Numbered from the stretch's first letter, positions 27,350 to 36,438 are shown. The stretch: 64,000 nucleotides of DNA from Candidatus Poribacteria bacterium (GCA_018644665.1 JABGQA010000104.1:94950-158949); one strand, 5' to 3'. Program-made: numbers and translations. Notes: generated by a model from the letters alone, not told the origin.

Positions 27350-29656
27350 CTACCGGGCGGCGAGATAGCCCCACGCGTACGCGTTGCGCGCCATCGGCTG
27401 CTGTACGGTGAACTCGCACACCGCTGGGTACCAGAACACGTCCCAGAACGCTTCCATCGTCGGCCACTCCTCCGCTGGCGGATGGGCAACCTGGTCCACG
27501 AAGCGTAACGCCCAGTCCTCGGAGCCATCCAGATGCTTGGGCCCGAACACTGTGAGCCCGGGCGGCGGCTCCTGATGCGACAGTCGTGAGTCTATGTGCA
27601 GGGGATGCCGCGGGCTGACGTGACCCAGCCCGGTCGTGTAGCAGACGTTGACAGGGTTCGCCCCGGCGCCCGTCTGGCATGCCAGTGTCAGAGCGTCCAG
27701 GTAGTGGCTGTCGCCGGTGAGCCGATGCGCGCGCGCCAACGTCACCCCGTCCGGCGCGGCCAGAGCGCCCCACGCGACCGGCGCCCACGGGTTCTTTGTC
27801 CAGCCGAACGCGGTCCGTTCGCCCTGCGCGACGCGTTCCTCGGCCTCCGCGAGAAGCGCGCGGCGGCAGTTGTCCCGTACGTCGTCATCGGCGTCGTCCA
27901 TGTGCAGATACGACCACGCGGCGTGCGCCTGATCGTGGTTCTGCCACAGATAGAGCGGAGCGGCTGAGTCCGTGAAGGCCGTCGTCGCCAGGAACAGCTC
28001 GTGCCATTCGGCGTCGTCGGTGAGCCGATACAGTTCGACGGCCGCGAGGTTGCGCGCGTCGTCGACGGCGTGTGGGTCTTCGTCGTGTCGCCCTGCGCGC
28101 TCGCCCTCGGCCCAGCGCATGGCGCGTAGCGCGCTCTCGCGGTATGTCGCGGCTAGCTCTGGGGCGGCATGTAGGACACGGGCGGCTTGCGCGGCCACAC
28201 CCGCGTATTCGTAGCTCGACCATATGCCCGGCGCGTACGCCATCACCCCGAGCGATTCCTGCCAACTCCCCTCGCCGTTGCGGGGGTGCTCTTCAGATTC
28301 GATGCCGCCGCGTATGCCGCCGGCGGTCGTCTGTAGCCGTCGATAGAAGTCGAGGTTGAACAGCGCCTCGTCCACAATGTCCGGCAGCGTGTTCGCCGAC
28401 TCCGGGATGTTTAGGGAGAGAGCGCCGTAGAACGCGGGGAACTCGTCCGCGAGTTCGAGCAGCAGCCGTGACGCGATGAGGTGCTGGATACGTCGATCCC
28501 AATCGCCAGCGTCCATGTAGCCGCCCCACGCGTCGTCGACGATCCGATCCGTGCGTCCCGACACGAGGACGCCGAAGTTCGAGTCGGCGCCGTTCAGGCC
28601 GTTCCCGGTGTCCATGAGCGCGGCCGCGGATTCGTAGACCACCATCCCGTCGGCCGGATGGAATGAACGCGGTCGCGTGAAGTCCGTATACGGCGGGCCG
28701 AGCGCGATCCCGCTCCGTTGGTGGTAGAAGCCCCGCGCCGAGACGACGAACGCGTCTCGCCAAGTATCCCGATCGATGCGGAACGGGTACGAGCACCCAA
28801 CGCCGGGGACGGCGACCCGGTATTCGCCCGGCGTCGTCAGATCCCCGAACTCCAGCGCGTATACATCGACGCCGTTGTAGTTGCGGCCGTACGGGTCTTC
28901 GGTCAGGTCGTCCGCCCGCTTGGATAGGATCGTCTCGCCGCGGAACGCGACCGCGCCGATAGCCACGTTGACGACCTCGAACGGCATGCCGGAGGCGTAT
29001 TCTGACGCGCCACCGTCGCCCATCCAGCACGACAGGAACGCGACCTTCGCCGTGTCATCCGGCCGGAATCCGATGTGCGAAACGTGTACGGCCTCGCTGC
29101 GGAGCTCGCGATGGCCGACTCGGAACGAGTGCGGTGGGAGGGCGTCGTCGGCAAACGTCAGGCTGTACTCGGCGCCCTCGGTCAACGGATCGGCGAGCCG
29201 CAGACACACCGTATGCACTGATGGCGTGCCGAACGCCCACGGCTCGACGCGACCGAAGTCGGTGGGCTTGGACTTGCGATGCACAGACCGTGGAGTCAGG
29301 GGCCCATCGGGGCCATGAAGGGAGTATGAGTTAGGCGAGTCCAGGTAGCGCGGCTCGAACTGCTCCGCGTGAAGCGTGTCGAACGACCACAGCGTGTCCT
29401 GTCCCGCTCCAACAAGCGCGCCGATGGCTTTGCCGCCCCTGCTCAGCCAGCGATGGTGACTCGACGTGTCGACGACGTCACCTGGACGCTTCGCATAGGG
29501 GGTCTGGGCGCCGTACTCGACGTAGCCGTCCTCGAACGTGACGCCGACGATGTCCGGCGCGACCATCCCGACATGCGTGACACCTCGCAGGTCGCCGCCG
29601 TTGGCCCGCGACGCATAGGCCAGAAGCAGACCGGTGACGAGCAGCGCGCGTTGCAT
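27350..29656 (-). CDS. Exported glycoside hydrolase family 9 protein
   Basis: A 768-residue exported protein. The signal peptide is residues 1-20 (LLVTGLLLAYASRANG). A long N-terminal beta region (about 21-185) precedes a CelD_N Ig-like domain (about 188-295, HVSHIGFRPDDTAKVAFLS) and a GH9 (alpha/alpha)6 catalytic domain (about 300-768). Catalytic features: GGYMDAGDWDRRI with the water-activating Asp pair D382/D385, GANPVNVCYTTGLGHVSPRHPLHIDS near the active-site His/Arg loop, and the terminal EFTVQQPMARNAYAW with candidate acid E748. GH9 enzymes cleave beta-1,4-glucans or glucosaminides; the exact substrate is unknown. The SD GGAGGA is well placed. It probably shares a transcript with the lactonase gene 57 bases upstream. 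Confidence 0.88.
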   Translation of the reverse strand: MQRALLVTGLLLAYASRANGGDLRGVTHVGMVAPDIVGVTFEDGYVEYGAQTPYAKRPGDVVDTSSHHRWLSRGGKAIGALVGAGQDTLWSFDTLHAEQFEPRYLDSPNSYSLHGPDGPLTPRSVHRKSKPTDFGRVEPWAFGTPSVHTVCLRLADPLTEGAEYSLTFADDALPPHSFRVGHRELRSEAVHVSHIGFRPDDTAKVAFLSCWMGDGGASEYASGMPFEVVNVAIGAVAFRGETILSKRADDLTEDPYGRNYNGVDVYALEFGDLTTPGEYRVAVPGVGCSYPFRIDRDTWRDAFVVSARGFYHQRSGIALGPPYTDFTRPRSFHPADGMVVYESAAALMDTGNGLNGADSNFGVLVSGRTDRIVDDAWGGYMDAGDWDRRIQHLIASRLLLELADEFPAFYGALSLNIPESANTLPDIVDEALFNLDFYRRLQTTAGGIRGGIESEEHPRNGEGSWQESLGVMAYAPGIWSSYEYAGVAAQAARVLHAAPELAATYRESALRAMRWAEGERAGRHDEDPHAVDDARNLAAVELYRLTDDAEWHELFLATTAFTDSAAPLYLWQNHDQAHAAWSYLHMDDADDDVRDNCRRALLAEAEERVAQGERTAFGWTKNPWAPVAWGALAAPDGVTLARAHRLTGDSHYLDALTLACQTGAGANPVNVCYTTGLGHVSPRHPLHIDSRLSHQEPPPGLTVFGPKHLDGSEDWALRFVDQVAHPPAEEWPTMEAFWDVFWYPAVCEFTVQQPMARNAYAWGYLAAR

Positions 29657-29713
29657 AGCGGCATCCTCCGGCCGCGGGCCTGCGAGATCAGACCGCGGCC
29701 GCGCATGGGTCCG

Positions 29714-30811
29714 TTACGACGACATCGGCATCACCTTGACGCACACAGGCTTCGAGACCTCCACCGAGTGCCCGGTCGCCGACAGCGACCCGTCGTCGGC
29801 GCTGATGCGGAACGTGTGGATGTCGTCGGTGCTCTGGTTCGCCGCTAGGAGGAAGCCGCCAGTGGGATCGACGGCGAATCCCCTGGGCGTCTCACCTTTG
29901 GTAGACTCGTGCCCCAACGCCTCGATGCTTCCGCCGTCGTCACTGATGCTGTAGATCGCGATACTGTCGTCGCCACGGTTCGAGCCGTACACGTATCGCC
30001 CGTCGGGTGAGACGTGCACGTCGGCGCAGTGACTGACGCCGTCGAAGTCGTCGGGCAGCGTCGTGATCGTCTGCGTCTCGGTCAGTCCGCCGGTGTCCGC
30101 GTCGACGGCGAACACGGTCATCGTCGAGTCCAACTCGTTGATGACGTACGCGTGACTGCCCGTCGGGTGGAATGCCAGATGCCGTGGCCCCGCGCCGTCG
30201 GGTGTGGAACCGTACGGCGGGTCGTTCGGCACGAGCTTGCCGTTCTCGAGGTCCAATGCGTAGATGAGGACCTGATCGAGACCGAGATCGCAGGCGTACG
30301 CGTACCGGTTGCCCGGGTCTACGTTGATGGAATGCCCGTGCGGCTCCTTCTGCCGGTTGGGGTTCACGCTCGACCCCTCGTGTTGGTGGAAATCGCTCGC
30401 TTCCGCGAGCGCGCCGTCGTCGTTTATCGGCAGCATCGTGACGCTCCCGCCGCCGTAGTTCGCAACGAGGACGTAGCTGCCCGTGGCGTCCACGGTGAGG
30501 TGGCACGGCCCCGTGCCCACGGACGATTGCTGGTTGATTTGCGTCAGCGCGCCCGTCGCGGAGTCTATCGAGAAAGCAGCGACTCCTCCGGCCTTCGCCC
30601 CACCGAAATCGGCGATCTCGCACGCGGCGTACAGGCAGGACCGGTCGGGGCTGATGGCCACGTATGAGGGGTTGGCGACTCCCGAGGCGCCCCCGAGCCG
30701 CTCCAGCGCCCCCGATGTCGCGTCGAACCCGTATATGTGGATGCCGTCGCTATCAGCGTCGGCGTACGTGCCGATGTACGCGAGGAATCCGCTGCCGTTT
30801 CGCTCTATCAT
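29714..30811 (-). CDS. Lactonase-family seven-bladed propeller (6-phosphogluconolactonase type)
   Basis: A 365-residue cytoplasmic protein of the YbhE/PF10282 lactonase family: AYIGTYADADSDGIHIYGFD at the start, then NPSYVAISPDRSCLYAACE, GPCHLTVDATGSYVLVANYGGGSVTMLP, GPRHLAFHPTGSHAYVINELDSTMTVF and the terminal ETPRGFAVDPTGGFLLAANQSTDDIHTFRI, seven blades in all. The family includes 6-phosphogluconolactonase and sugar-lactone hydrolases. No signal peptide is seen from ATG 30811, which has GGGAG eight bases upstream. A strong promoter and a palindrome lie directly upstream. The GH9 gene downstream suggests a shared role in sugar catabolism (inference). Confidence 0.88.
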   Translation of the reverse strand: MIERNGSGFLAYIGTYADADSDGIHIYGFDATSGALERLGGASGVANPSYVAISPDRSCLYAACEIADFGGAKAGGVAAFSIDSATGALTQINQQSSVGTGPCHLTVDATGSYVLVANYGGGSVTMLPINDDGALAEASDFHQHEGSSVNPNRQKEPHGHSINVDPGNRYAYACDLGLDQVLIYALDLENGKLVPNDPPYGSTPDGAGPRHLAFHPTGSHAYVINELDSTMTVFAVDADTGGLTETQTITTLPDDFDGVSHCADVHVSPDGRYVYGSNRGDDSIAIYSISDDGGSIEALGHESTKGETPRGFAVDPTGGFLLAANQSTDDIHTFRISADDGSLSATGHSVEVSKPVCVKVMPMSS

Positions 30812-30841
30812 CTGCTGCTCCCGCTTGATTGCCGTGCGAGC

Positions 30842-30870
30842 ATTCTGCCGGAGACGCCGGGGAGCATCAA
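30842..30870 (-). promoter_or_regulatory. Promoter of the lactonase-GH9 genes
   Basis: Minus strand: -35 TTGATG (30865-30870), 17-base spacer, -10 CAGAAT (30842-30847), 31 bases upstream of the start at 30811. Confidence 0.65.
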
Positions 30871-30873
30871 TGT

Positions 30874-30897
30874 CGTGGCGCGAAACCGCGCGCCACG
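30874..30897. promoter_or_regulatory. 24-base inverted repeat in a divergent promoter region, candidate operator
   Basis: Perfect nine-base arms CGTGGCGCG (30874-30882) and CGCGCCACG (30889-30897) flank a six-base centre (aaaccg). The repeat starts 3 bases beyond the -35 of the lactonase promoter and about 70 bases before the divergent lipoprotein start, a position suited to a dimeric regulator. No T-tract follows either arm, so a terminator is less likely. Confidence 0.5.
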
Positions 30898-30968
30898 CGC
30901 TACCGTAGGCCGAAGGCGACCGTCTCGTCCGTACTGCGGGGTCACGCGTACCGGGGAGCCAGGAATCC

Positions 30969-31442
30969 ATGACGCGAGCAAGCCGCGCGACAGCCACCTG
31001 GCTACGCGCCTCGATAGCGTGTGTGTTGGCGGGCGCGTTGCTCGCGGGCGTCGGCTGCGGAGGTGATGAGGACGACCTCGGCGACAACGGCAATGGCGAC
31101 GATGTCGTCGGTTCCGTCGTCGGCCTGGAAATCGCCGCTCAGACCGTAGAGGTGGTGCCGGACGCGCTACCGGTCGACACGCGCCTGGTGCTTGCCGCGG
31201 TTCCACTGGATGCCGCGGGAGGTGTCGCGACCACCGGCAACCCCGAACTGCTGGCGTTCCTGGCGGGCGTCACCTGGGAATCATCCGACCCTACCGTTGC
31301 TGTGGTCGCGCCTGTCGCGGCGACCATCGGGCAGGAGAGCGCGATCGCTACGGCGGATCTCATCGCGCCGGGCGAGGTGACCATCACGGCCGCGTACAAC
31401 GACTCCAGCGACAGCGTAACGCTTACGGTGATCGCGCCCTAG
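30969..31442 (+). CDS. Small Ig-like (Big-domain) lipoprotein
   Basis: A 157-residue exported protein. The signal (ASIACVLAGALLAGVGC) ends at a candidate lipidated Cys at residue 30, though the residue three before it is Gly and makes a weak lipobox. An acidic Gly/Asp linker (GGDEDDLGDNGNGDD) follows, then one Ig-like beta domain (about 50-157) resembling Big_2: VVGLEIAAQTVEVVPDALP..., VTWESSDPTVAVVAP, GEVTITAAYNDSSDSVTLTVIAP. Likely an outer-membrane-anchored surface protein. The ATG has AGGA upstream. It is divergent from the lactonase gene and convergent with the MetE-like gene. Confidence 0.8.
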   Translation: MTRASRATATWLRASIACVLAGALLAGVGCGGDEDDLGDNGNGDDVVGSVVGLEIAAQTVEVVPDALPVDTRLVLAAVPLDAAGGVATTGNPELLAFLAGVTWESSDPTVAVVAPVAATIGQESAIATADLIAPGEVTITAAYNDSSDSVTLTVIAP

Positions 31443-31568
31443 GCCGCTACTCCCGACCATCTCGGGCAGCACGCACCTGGTCGTATTCCAACGCGCCCAG
31501 ACCAGCGCCCGTCAGCGCTGGGGTCGCATAGACGCAGGCCCGACCGCCGGGCGGTCTGGAGGCCGTTG

Positions 31569-32618
31569 TCAGCCGTGCTTCTCGCGCAGGAGCCGCGCCG
31601 CCTGGACCTCAGCCGTGAGTTTTGCGTAGGCCTCGTCGATGGGGATGTCCGCCGCGCTGCCGGGGGCGAACCCGCAGTCGGGATGCAGGAACAGCCTGTC
31701 CGCGTCGACGAATCCCAAAGCGCCCTCGACGCGCGCGACGATCTCGTCCGGCGTGTCGATGTGCGCGCCTCGGCAGTCCACGCAGCCAAGTCCGATGCGG
31801 CGGTCGTCCGGGAGGTCGGTGAGGACATCGTAGTCGCCCGCCACGGGGATGGCGAACTCCAGCATATACGCACTGACATTCAGCCGCGCGAGATGCGGCA
31901 TGATCGGCCCGTAACCGCCTTCGCCGACCCATCCCTGCCGGGCCTTGTTCCTGCGACACAGATGCACCGCCGTGTCGAGATCGTCGAAGCCGTCGAGGAT
32001 GTCGTTCAGGAGGCCCACGCACAGGTCCATCTCGCGCTCCGGGTCACCGTACTGACGACGCACCCTAGGATCGACGAACAGGCAGAGGTGCGGGTCGTCG
32101 AACTGGACATGGTGGATGCCCGCGTCGCGCAGGGCTGCTAGCTCGTTCCGCAGCACCGGCACGAGGGCCTGCATGAATGCCTCACGTGTGGGATACGCCG
32201 CGGCGCTGCGCCCCTCGTCCCACATGCGGAGTCCAAGCAGGTAAGGCGACGGGAGGGCGACCTTCGGCTCGCAGCGACTATGCTCGCGTACGAAGAGCGC
32301 CTCGCGCGCGACGATGCCTGGGTTCGTCGCGTGCAACGGCGCGACAACCGTCGTCCAGGGCTGATCGCCTTTGAACGTGACCTCGAAGCCTTCGCAGATG
32401 TCGGCGATCACGCCTATGTAGCTCAGGCGTCGCCATTCGCCGTCGCTGATTATGTCCAGGCCGGCCGTCTCCTGCATGGCGACAACGTACGCCACGGCCG
32501 CGTCCATGCGCCGCGTCACTTCATCGACGCCGAGTTCCGCGTGTGTCTCGGGTCGCAACAGGTCGCGCACGAAACGGGGACGCGGCATCGACCCGACGAC
32601 GCTCGTTGGGAAAAGCAC
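31569..32618 (-). CDS. Cobalamin-independent methionine synthase-like (MetE C-terminal domain) protein
   Basis: A 349-residue TIM-barrel protein equivalent to the C-terminal half of MetE. It starts FPTSVVGSMPRP, followed by IISDGEWRRLSYI, HHVQFDDPHL and zinc-ligand candidates H219 and C221 (VHLCRRN), E254 and C315 (HPDCGF); the 61-residue E-to-C spacing matches MetE. It lacks the N-terminal domain of full MetE, so it may be an archaeal-type or alternative methyltransferase using another methyl donor, or act on a methylated thiol. The start is a GTG at 32618, overlapping the stop of the nucleotidyltransferase (TAGTG) with GGAAGG upstream, so the two are translationally coupled. Confidence 0.88.
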   Translation of the reverse strand: MLFPTSVVGSMPRPRFVRDLLRPETHAELGVDEVTRRMDAAVAYVVAMQETAGLDIISDGEWRRLSYIGVIADICEGFEVTFKGDQPWTTVVAPLHATNPGIVAREALFVREHSRCEPKVALPSPYLLGLRMWDEGRSAAAYPTREAFMQALVPVLRNELAALRDAGIHHVQFDDPHLCLFVDPRVRRQYGDPEREMDLCVGLLNDILDGFDDLDTAVHLCRRNKARQGWVGEGGYGPIMPHLARLNVSAYMLEFAIPVAGDYDVLTDLPDDRRIGLGCVDCRGAHIDTPDEIVARVEGALGFVDADRLFLHPDCGFAPGSAADIPIDEAYAKLTAEVQAARLLREKHG

Positions 32619-33373
32619 TACTGGGCCTTCCAGTGGCTGCGGGCGAGATCGTAGTCCTGCTGCGTATCGATCTCCATGTACCCGCCGTGCGTGTCGACAT
32701 GGCCTACCGGCACGCTCGCCTCGATCATGTCCTGGAGCAGATGGATCAGGTACGCCTTCTCGAAGACCGGCGCCTCGCGGAACGGTTTCCCGGCGTGCTC
32801 TTCACGTCGCGCGTGGTAGTGCGCGCGCAGACGTCTCGCGCCGTCGGCCGAGAACTTCGCGACGCCGATGTACTCGCCGTGGGCATCGTCGTCCGTGATT
32901 TCGCGGTGGACGCGGGTCACTAAGCCGTTGAGGACGGTTACCTTCTCGGCGTCGTCGGTTGGGTGCTGCGTGCGCGCGACGTAGCGCGTCCGCCAGTCCG
33001 TATCGACGACGAGAGAGATGTCACTCGCGTCTGCCGCTGCCCGCTCGATCACGCCAGGCGTGAACAGGATGTCCGAGTAGCAGCAGATGAACGGCCCGTC
33101 CATCTCGGGCTCGGCGTGCATTAGCGAGACCAGGATGTTGTTCCGCTCCCAATCGCGGTTGTGGCAGTAGCGGAATGCTGGGTACGCCGCACGCACCACG
33201 TCGATGCGGTAGCCGCCGATGAACACGATGTCGTCGATGCCGTTCGCCGCGAAGGCGTCTACGGCCCAGTCGAGGATCCGGCGGCCCCCGACGTCCGCGA
33301 AGCACTTCGGGATGTCCTCGGTCATTGGCATCAGGCGGGCGCCTCGTCCCGCGCCGATGATAATTGCCTTCAT
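32618..33373 (-). CDS. Sugar-phosphate nucleotidyltransferase (NTP transferase family)
   Basis: A 251-residue enzyme with the nucleotide-binding signature MKAIIIGAGRGARLMPMTEDIPKCFADVGGRRILDWAV at the N-terminus, GxG...R and PK elements included. A metal-binding acidic motif lies in CCYSDILF. The family makes NDP-sugars or CMP/CDP-activated compounds such as choline; the product is not identifiable. The ATG at 33373 has GGAGGA about 8 bases upstream. It sits between murJ and the MetE-like gene, with an extended -10 in the gap before it. Coupling to the MetE-like gene suggests activation and methyl transfer on a shared metabolite, which is inference. Confidence 0.9.
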   Translation of the reverse strand: MKAIIIGAGRGARLMPMTEDIPKCFADVGGRRILDWAVDAFAANGIDDIVFIGGYRIDVVRAAYPAFRYCHNRDWERNNILVSLMHAEPEMDGPFICCYSDILFTPGVIERAAADASDISLVVDTDWRTRYVARTQHPTDDAEKVTVLNGLVTRVHREITDDDAHGEYIGVAKFSADGARRLRAHYHARREEHAGKPFREAPVFEKAYLIHLLQDMIEASVPVGHVDTHGGYMEIDTQQDYDLARSHWKAQ

Positions 33374-33393
33374 TGGCGATGTCCTCCAGGCCG

Positions 33394-33399
33394 ATTCTA
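33394..33399 (-). promoter_or_regulatory. Extended -10 element before the nucleotidyltransferase gene
   Basis: Minus strand TGCTAGAAT with TAGAAT at 33394-33399, 21 bases upstream of the ATG. The -35 position is poor, as often in TGn-type promoters. It lies just after the murJ stop. Confidence 0.45.
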
Positions 33400-33423
33400 G
33401 CAGGAGCCAGTGGCAGACGCGTG

Positions 33424-35016
33424 CTATCGGCGGCGTGGGAGCCGCGACGCAATGGCCGCGAGCAACTCGTCCGCTTCCGCGATTCGCAAGGCGCGCGTCA
33501 GCAGTGCGAACGCAACGAGTGACGCGCCGACGGCCGTGGCTAGGGCGACAGCGTCGGCAAGGAATGAGACACCCAGCAACGCCTCCACCGCGTGGCGCGC
33601 TCCCAGGCAAACTGCGGTCATGCCCGCCGAGGCGAGGGCGATCCTCGCCCCCGGCGCCAGGACTTCCGCGCGGAGGTACGGCCCAACGTGCCGGCGCATC
33701 ACCCATGCGAGTAGCGTGACGTTCGTCACCGCGACGACGGACACGCTCAACGCCAAGCCGCGGTGACCGAGGCCCACCTTGATTGCGAGCGTCCAGCTCA
33801 GGCACACGTTGACGCCGATGGAGAACAAGCTGACGAGGGCGGGCCGTCGTGTATCGCCCAGCGCATAGAGAGCGGGGGCGAGTACCTTTATCGCCGCGTA
33901 CCCGGCCAAGCCGAGGGCGTAGAAGCGTACGGCCGCGGCTGCCTGCTCTACGTCTGTCGCGTCGAATCGGCCGTGGCCGTAGATGAGCGATACAAGGGGC
34001 CGCGCGAGGACCATCAGCCCGCACGCGCTGGGTATGCACAACACGAGCACGAGTCGTATTGAGCGTCCGAGGAGAGCGCGGAAAGCAACAATGTCCTCAC
34101 GCGCCGTATCCCGGGAAAGGCTGGGGATAGCAACCGTGGCGACGGCGACGCCGAACACGCCGATCGGCAGCTGCACGAGGCGGAACGCACCGACCAGCCA
34201 CGTGAGCGGGCCGTCTCCCATGCCCGTTGCGAACCTCGTATTCACGACGACGTTGATGAGGGTGGCCGAGACGCCCACGACCGCCGGAGCCATGAGCGCG
34301 AGCACGCGGCGCAAATCGGGGTCGCAGAGGTCGAGCGCGGGACGATAGCGGAAGCCTTCACGACGCAGCGGGCGCAATTGCACGCCCCACTGCAGGAGGC
34401 CACCACACAGCACCCCAATCGCCAACCCCACGATCGCGCGTGCCCCGAACGTCGGATCGAGGACGTATGCAAGCGGGACACCCACCCCGAGCGTCGCCAC
34501 GCTCAACATCATCGGGGCTGCGGCGGGTGCGGTGAACCTGCCCCGACTGTTGAGCATCCCGGCCCAGACGGCGGCGAGAGACGCGAACAGCAGGAACGGC
34601 CACAGGATGCGTGTCAGGTGTACGGTGAGTTCCGCCTTGCCGTCGATGTCCCCGAAGCCGGGCGCGACGATGCTCACAACTCCTGGGGCGAACACGATGC
34701 CCAAGACAGACAGGGCCGCGACGGCAAGCACGAGTGCTGTTGCCACGGAACGACCGAGGCGCCACGCGCGCTCCTCGCCGTGCTTCTCAGCGACCTGGGC
34801 GAAGGTGGGGACGAACGCGGCGGTCAGGGCTCCCTCGGCGAAGAGGTCGCGGAACAGGTTGGGGATGCGATTGGCGGCGTAGAAGGCGTCGCTCACGATG
34901 GAGCCGCTGGCGCCGAACAGCGCGAAAAACACCGTCTCGCGCACGAGACCCAGGACGCGACTGGCGGCGGTCAACGCGGAGACGACCCCGGCGTGACGCG
35001 CCAGCGGGCGGGACAT
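33424..35016 (-). CDS. murJ: Lipid II flippase MurJ (MviN family)
   Basis: A 530-residue polytopic membrane protein with the MurJ signature: GVVSALTAASRVLGLVRETVFFALFG at the N-terminus, DAFYAANRIPNLFRDLFAEGALTAAFVP, and repeated hydrophobic segments totalling about 14. It flips lipid II across the inner membrane for peptidoglycan synthesis, implying a peptidoglycan wall. Start ATG 35016 has AAGGGG at good spacing; upstream codons to 35106 look non-coding. It stands between a HEAT-repeat lipoprotein gene upstream and the nucleotidyltransferase gene downstream. Confidence 0.95.
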   Translation of the reverse strand: MSRPLARHAGVVSALTAASRVLGLVRETVFFALFGASGSIVSDAFYAANRIPNLFRDLFAEGALTAAFVPTFAQVAEKHGEERAWRLGRSVATALVLAVAALSVLGIVFAPGVVSIVAPGFGDIDGKAELTVHLTRILWPFLLFASLAAVWAGMLNSRGRFTAPAAAPMMLSVATLGVGVPLAYVLDPTFGARAIVGLAIGVLCGGLLQWGVQLRPLRREGFRYRPALDLCDPDLRRVLALMAPAVVGVSATLINVVVNTRFATGMGDGPLTWLVGAFRLVQLPIGVFGVAVATVAIPSLSRDTAREDIVAFRALLGRSIRLVLVLCIPSACGLMVLARPLVSLIYGHGRFDATDVEQAAAAVRFYALGLAGYAAIKVLAPALYALGDTRRPALVSLFSIGVNVCLSWTLAIKVGLGHRGLALSVSVVAVTNVTLLAWVMRRHVGPYLRAEVLAPGARIALASAGMTAVCLGARHAVEALLGVSFLADAVALATAVGASLVAFALLTRALRIAEADELLAAIASRLPRRR

Positions 35017-35160
35017 CGCGACCCCTTTGAACGAGCGTCGGCTGAATGAGCGTGGGTGGCAGCAGATCCTGCCTCGGATACGGTCTGAATCGGTGGCGGG
35101 TAACACGTAGTCGGAAGTGGGGTTCCCGCGGCCACAACCGGAAGCAGGGGGCGTAAGCGA

Positions 35161-35186
35161 AGAAGGCGCTGCCCAGCAGCGCCCTC
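35161..35186 (-). terminator. Intrinsic terminator after the HEAT-repeat lipoprotein gene
   Basis: Minus strand: stem GGCGCTG / CAGCGCC (35164-35182) with a five-base loop, followed by TTCTTC. It begins about 32 bases after the lipoprotein stop. The U-tract is short, so efficiency may be moderate. Confidence 0.6.
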
Positions 35187-35214
35187 TTCAGCGATCGGTG
35201 TTGCGTAGCGGGAT

Positions 35215-36438
35215 CTACTTGCTTTCGAGCGATTCGAGCAAGCGCGCGATGTCGCCCTTCACCTCGTCACGTTGCTCGCGATCCTGCCAGTGCTCGTAGA
35301 GCTTGAACTCGCGGTCTTCGTCGAACCCGCCGAGGACGTTCTCGTCGGCCAACGCGCGCACAAGGCGTTGCCGCCGCGTCCAGTGCTCGCTCTTGGCGTC
35401 GAACTTGAGGGCCTCTAAGATGGGGTCAATGACGTCTTCGCCGTACTTACCCAGCGCCGCGACGGCGGCGTTCCCGACCAGGTTCTCGTCTGTCGTCCGC
35501 AGCAGCTCAACCAGGGCGTCGACCGCGTTCGGGTCACTGCGATGCTCACCCAAAGCCGCAGCTATGTGCATGCACACCTCGGAGTCTGGGTCGTCCAGGT
35601 GCGAGAGCAGCATCTCGGGGTTCGGCTCGTCGTTGAGGAAGCTCATGCAGTACGCGGCGGCGCGCCGCGCGAGCACGTCCTGTGTGCTCAGGGAGGCAAC
35701 CAGGAAATCGCGGTGCTGCTTGTCGCCGAGAAGATAGAGCGCCGCGGCGGCCTCGACGCGAATGGCCTCGTCCATAGCGGGGTCGGCCTGCAGCTCGGCG
35801 AGGAAAGTACGCGCCTCGGGGTTGTCCATCTCGCCCAGAAGTCGCACTAGTTGCGCCCGGTTCTGCACGACGAGGTCCGGACTGCCCACGGACTTCCGAA
35901 TGCCGCTCACCGCGGGGCTGCCGATCGTGCGGAGAAGCCGTCGGATAGTGTCGCGTTCTTCCGACTTCCTTTGATAGCCGTACAGCAGCGCCGGCACGGC
36001 CGTGCCACCTAACTCGACGAGAAGTTCCTCCGCCGACTGGGAACTGAGGTTGTGGTACTCCAAGGCGTGGACGAGGTATGGGATCGCCGTGGGGTCCTTG
36101 CTGACGGTGGCGAGATGCTGGGCGCGCGCAGCCGAGTGCTTCTGATACTCGGACGGGATGCCCTGGACCTTCTTCATCGATCGGTCGTAGGCAATGGCCA
36201 GGTGCGCGTGCGCGCTCGCGCTCGTCTCGGGTTCGAGTTCGAGCGATTCCTCGAAGTACTCCGCGGCCTGGAACGATTCGTCCGCCTCCAGGAACTCCTT
36301 GCCTGTATCCAGCCGGTTGAACGGCACGCGGTCTACCTGACAACCGGCCAACGCCCCGAACGTCGCAACCACGACCGAAAGCGCTACTGAGCCCACCACG
36401 AGGCGGTGGCCTCCTAGCCTATAAAGATACGGTCGCAT
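35215..36438 (-). CDS. HEAT-repeat lipoprotein
   Basis: A 407-residue protein with a clear lipoprotein signal (VVVATFGALAGC, lipidated Cys 33). Residues about 40-90 look TPR-like (AAEYFEESLELEPETSASAHAHLAIAYDRS). The rest is tandem HEAT-type helical repeats: LVVQNRAQLVRLLGEMDNPEARTFLAEL, IRVEAAAALYLLGDKQHRDFLVASL, LARRAAAYCMSFLNDEPNPEMLLSHL, EVCMHIAAALGEHRSDPNAVDALVELL and LVGNAAVAALGKYGEDVIDPIL. Such proteins scaffold other proteins; lipidation places it at a membrane facing the periplasm. No partner is evident. A terminator separates it from murJ. Confidence 0.85.
   Translation of the reverse strand: MRPYLYRLGGHRLVVGSVALSVVVATFGALAGCQVDRVPFNRLDTGKEFLEADESFQAAEYFEESLELEPETSASAHAHLAIAYDRSMKKVQGIPSEYQKHSAARAQHLATVSKDPTAIPYLVHALEYHNLSSQSAEELLVELGGTAVPALLYGYQRKSEERDTIRRLLRTIGSPAVSGIRKSVGSPDLVVQNRAQLVRLLGEMDNPEARTFLAELQADPAMDEAIRVEAAAALYLLGDKQHRDFLVASLSTQDVLARRAAAYCMSFLNDEPNPEMLLSHLDDPDSEVCMHIAAALGEHRSDPNAVDALVELLRTTDENLVGNAAVAALGKYGEDVIDPILEALKFDAKSEHWTRRQRLVRALADENVLGGFDEDREFKLYEHWQDREQRDEVKGDIARLLESLESK

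Noticed and set aside
26888..27508. Long plus-strand open frame across the rho-GH9 gap
   Set aside because: It overlaps the GH9 3' end, is Arg-rich and has no SD or family similarity.
31542..31556. GACCGC-CGG-GCGGTC hairpin between convergent genes
   Set aside because: Short stem, three-base loop and no T-tract, so there is not enough to call a terminator.
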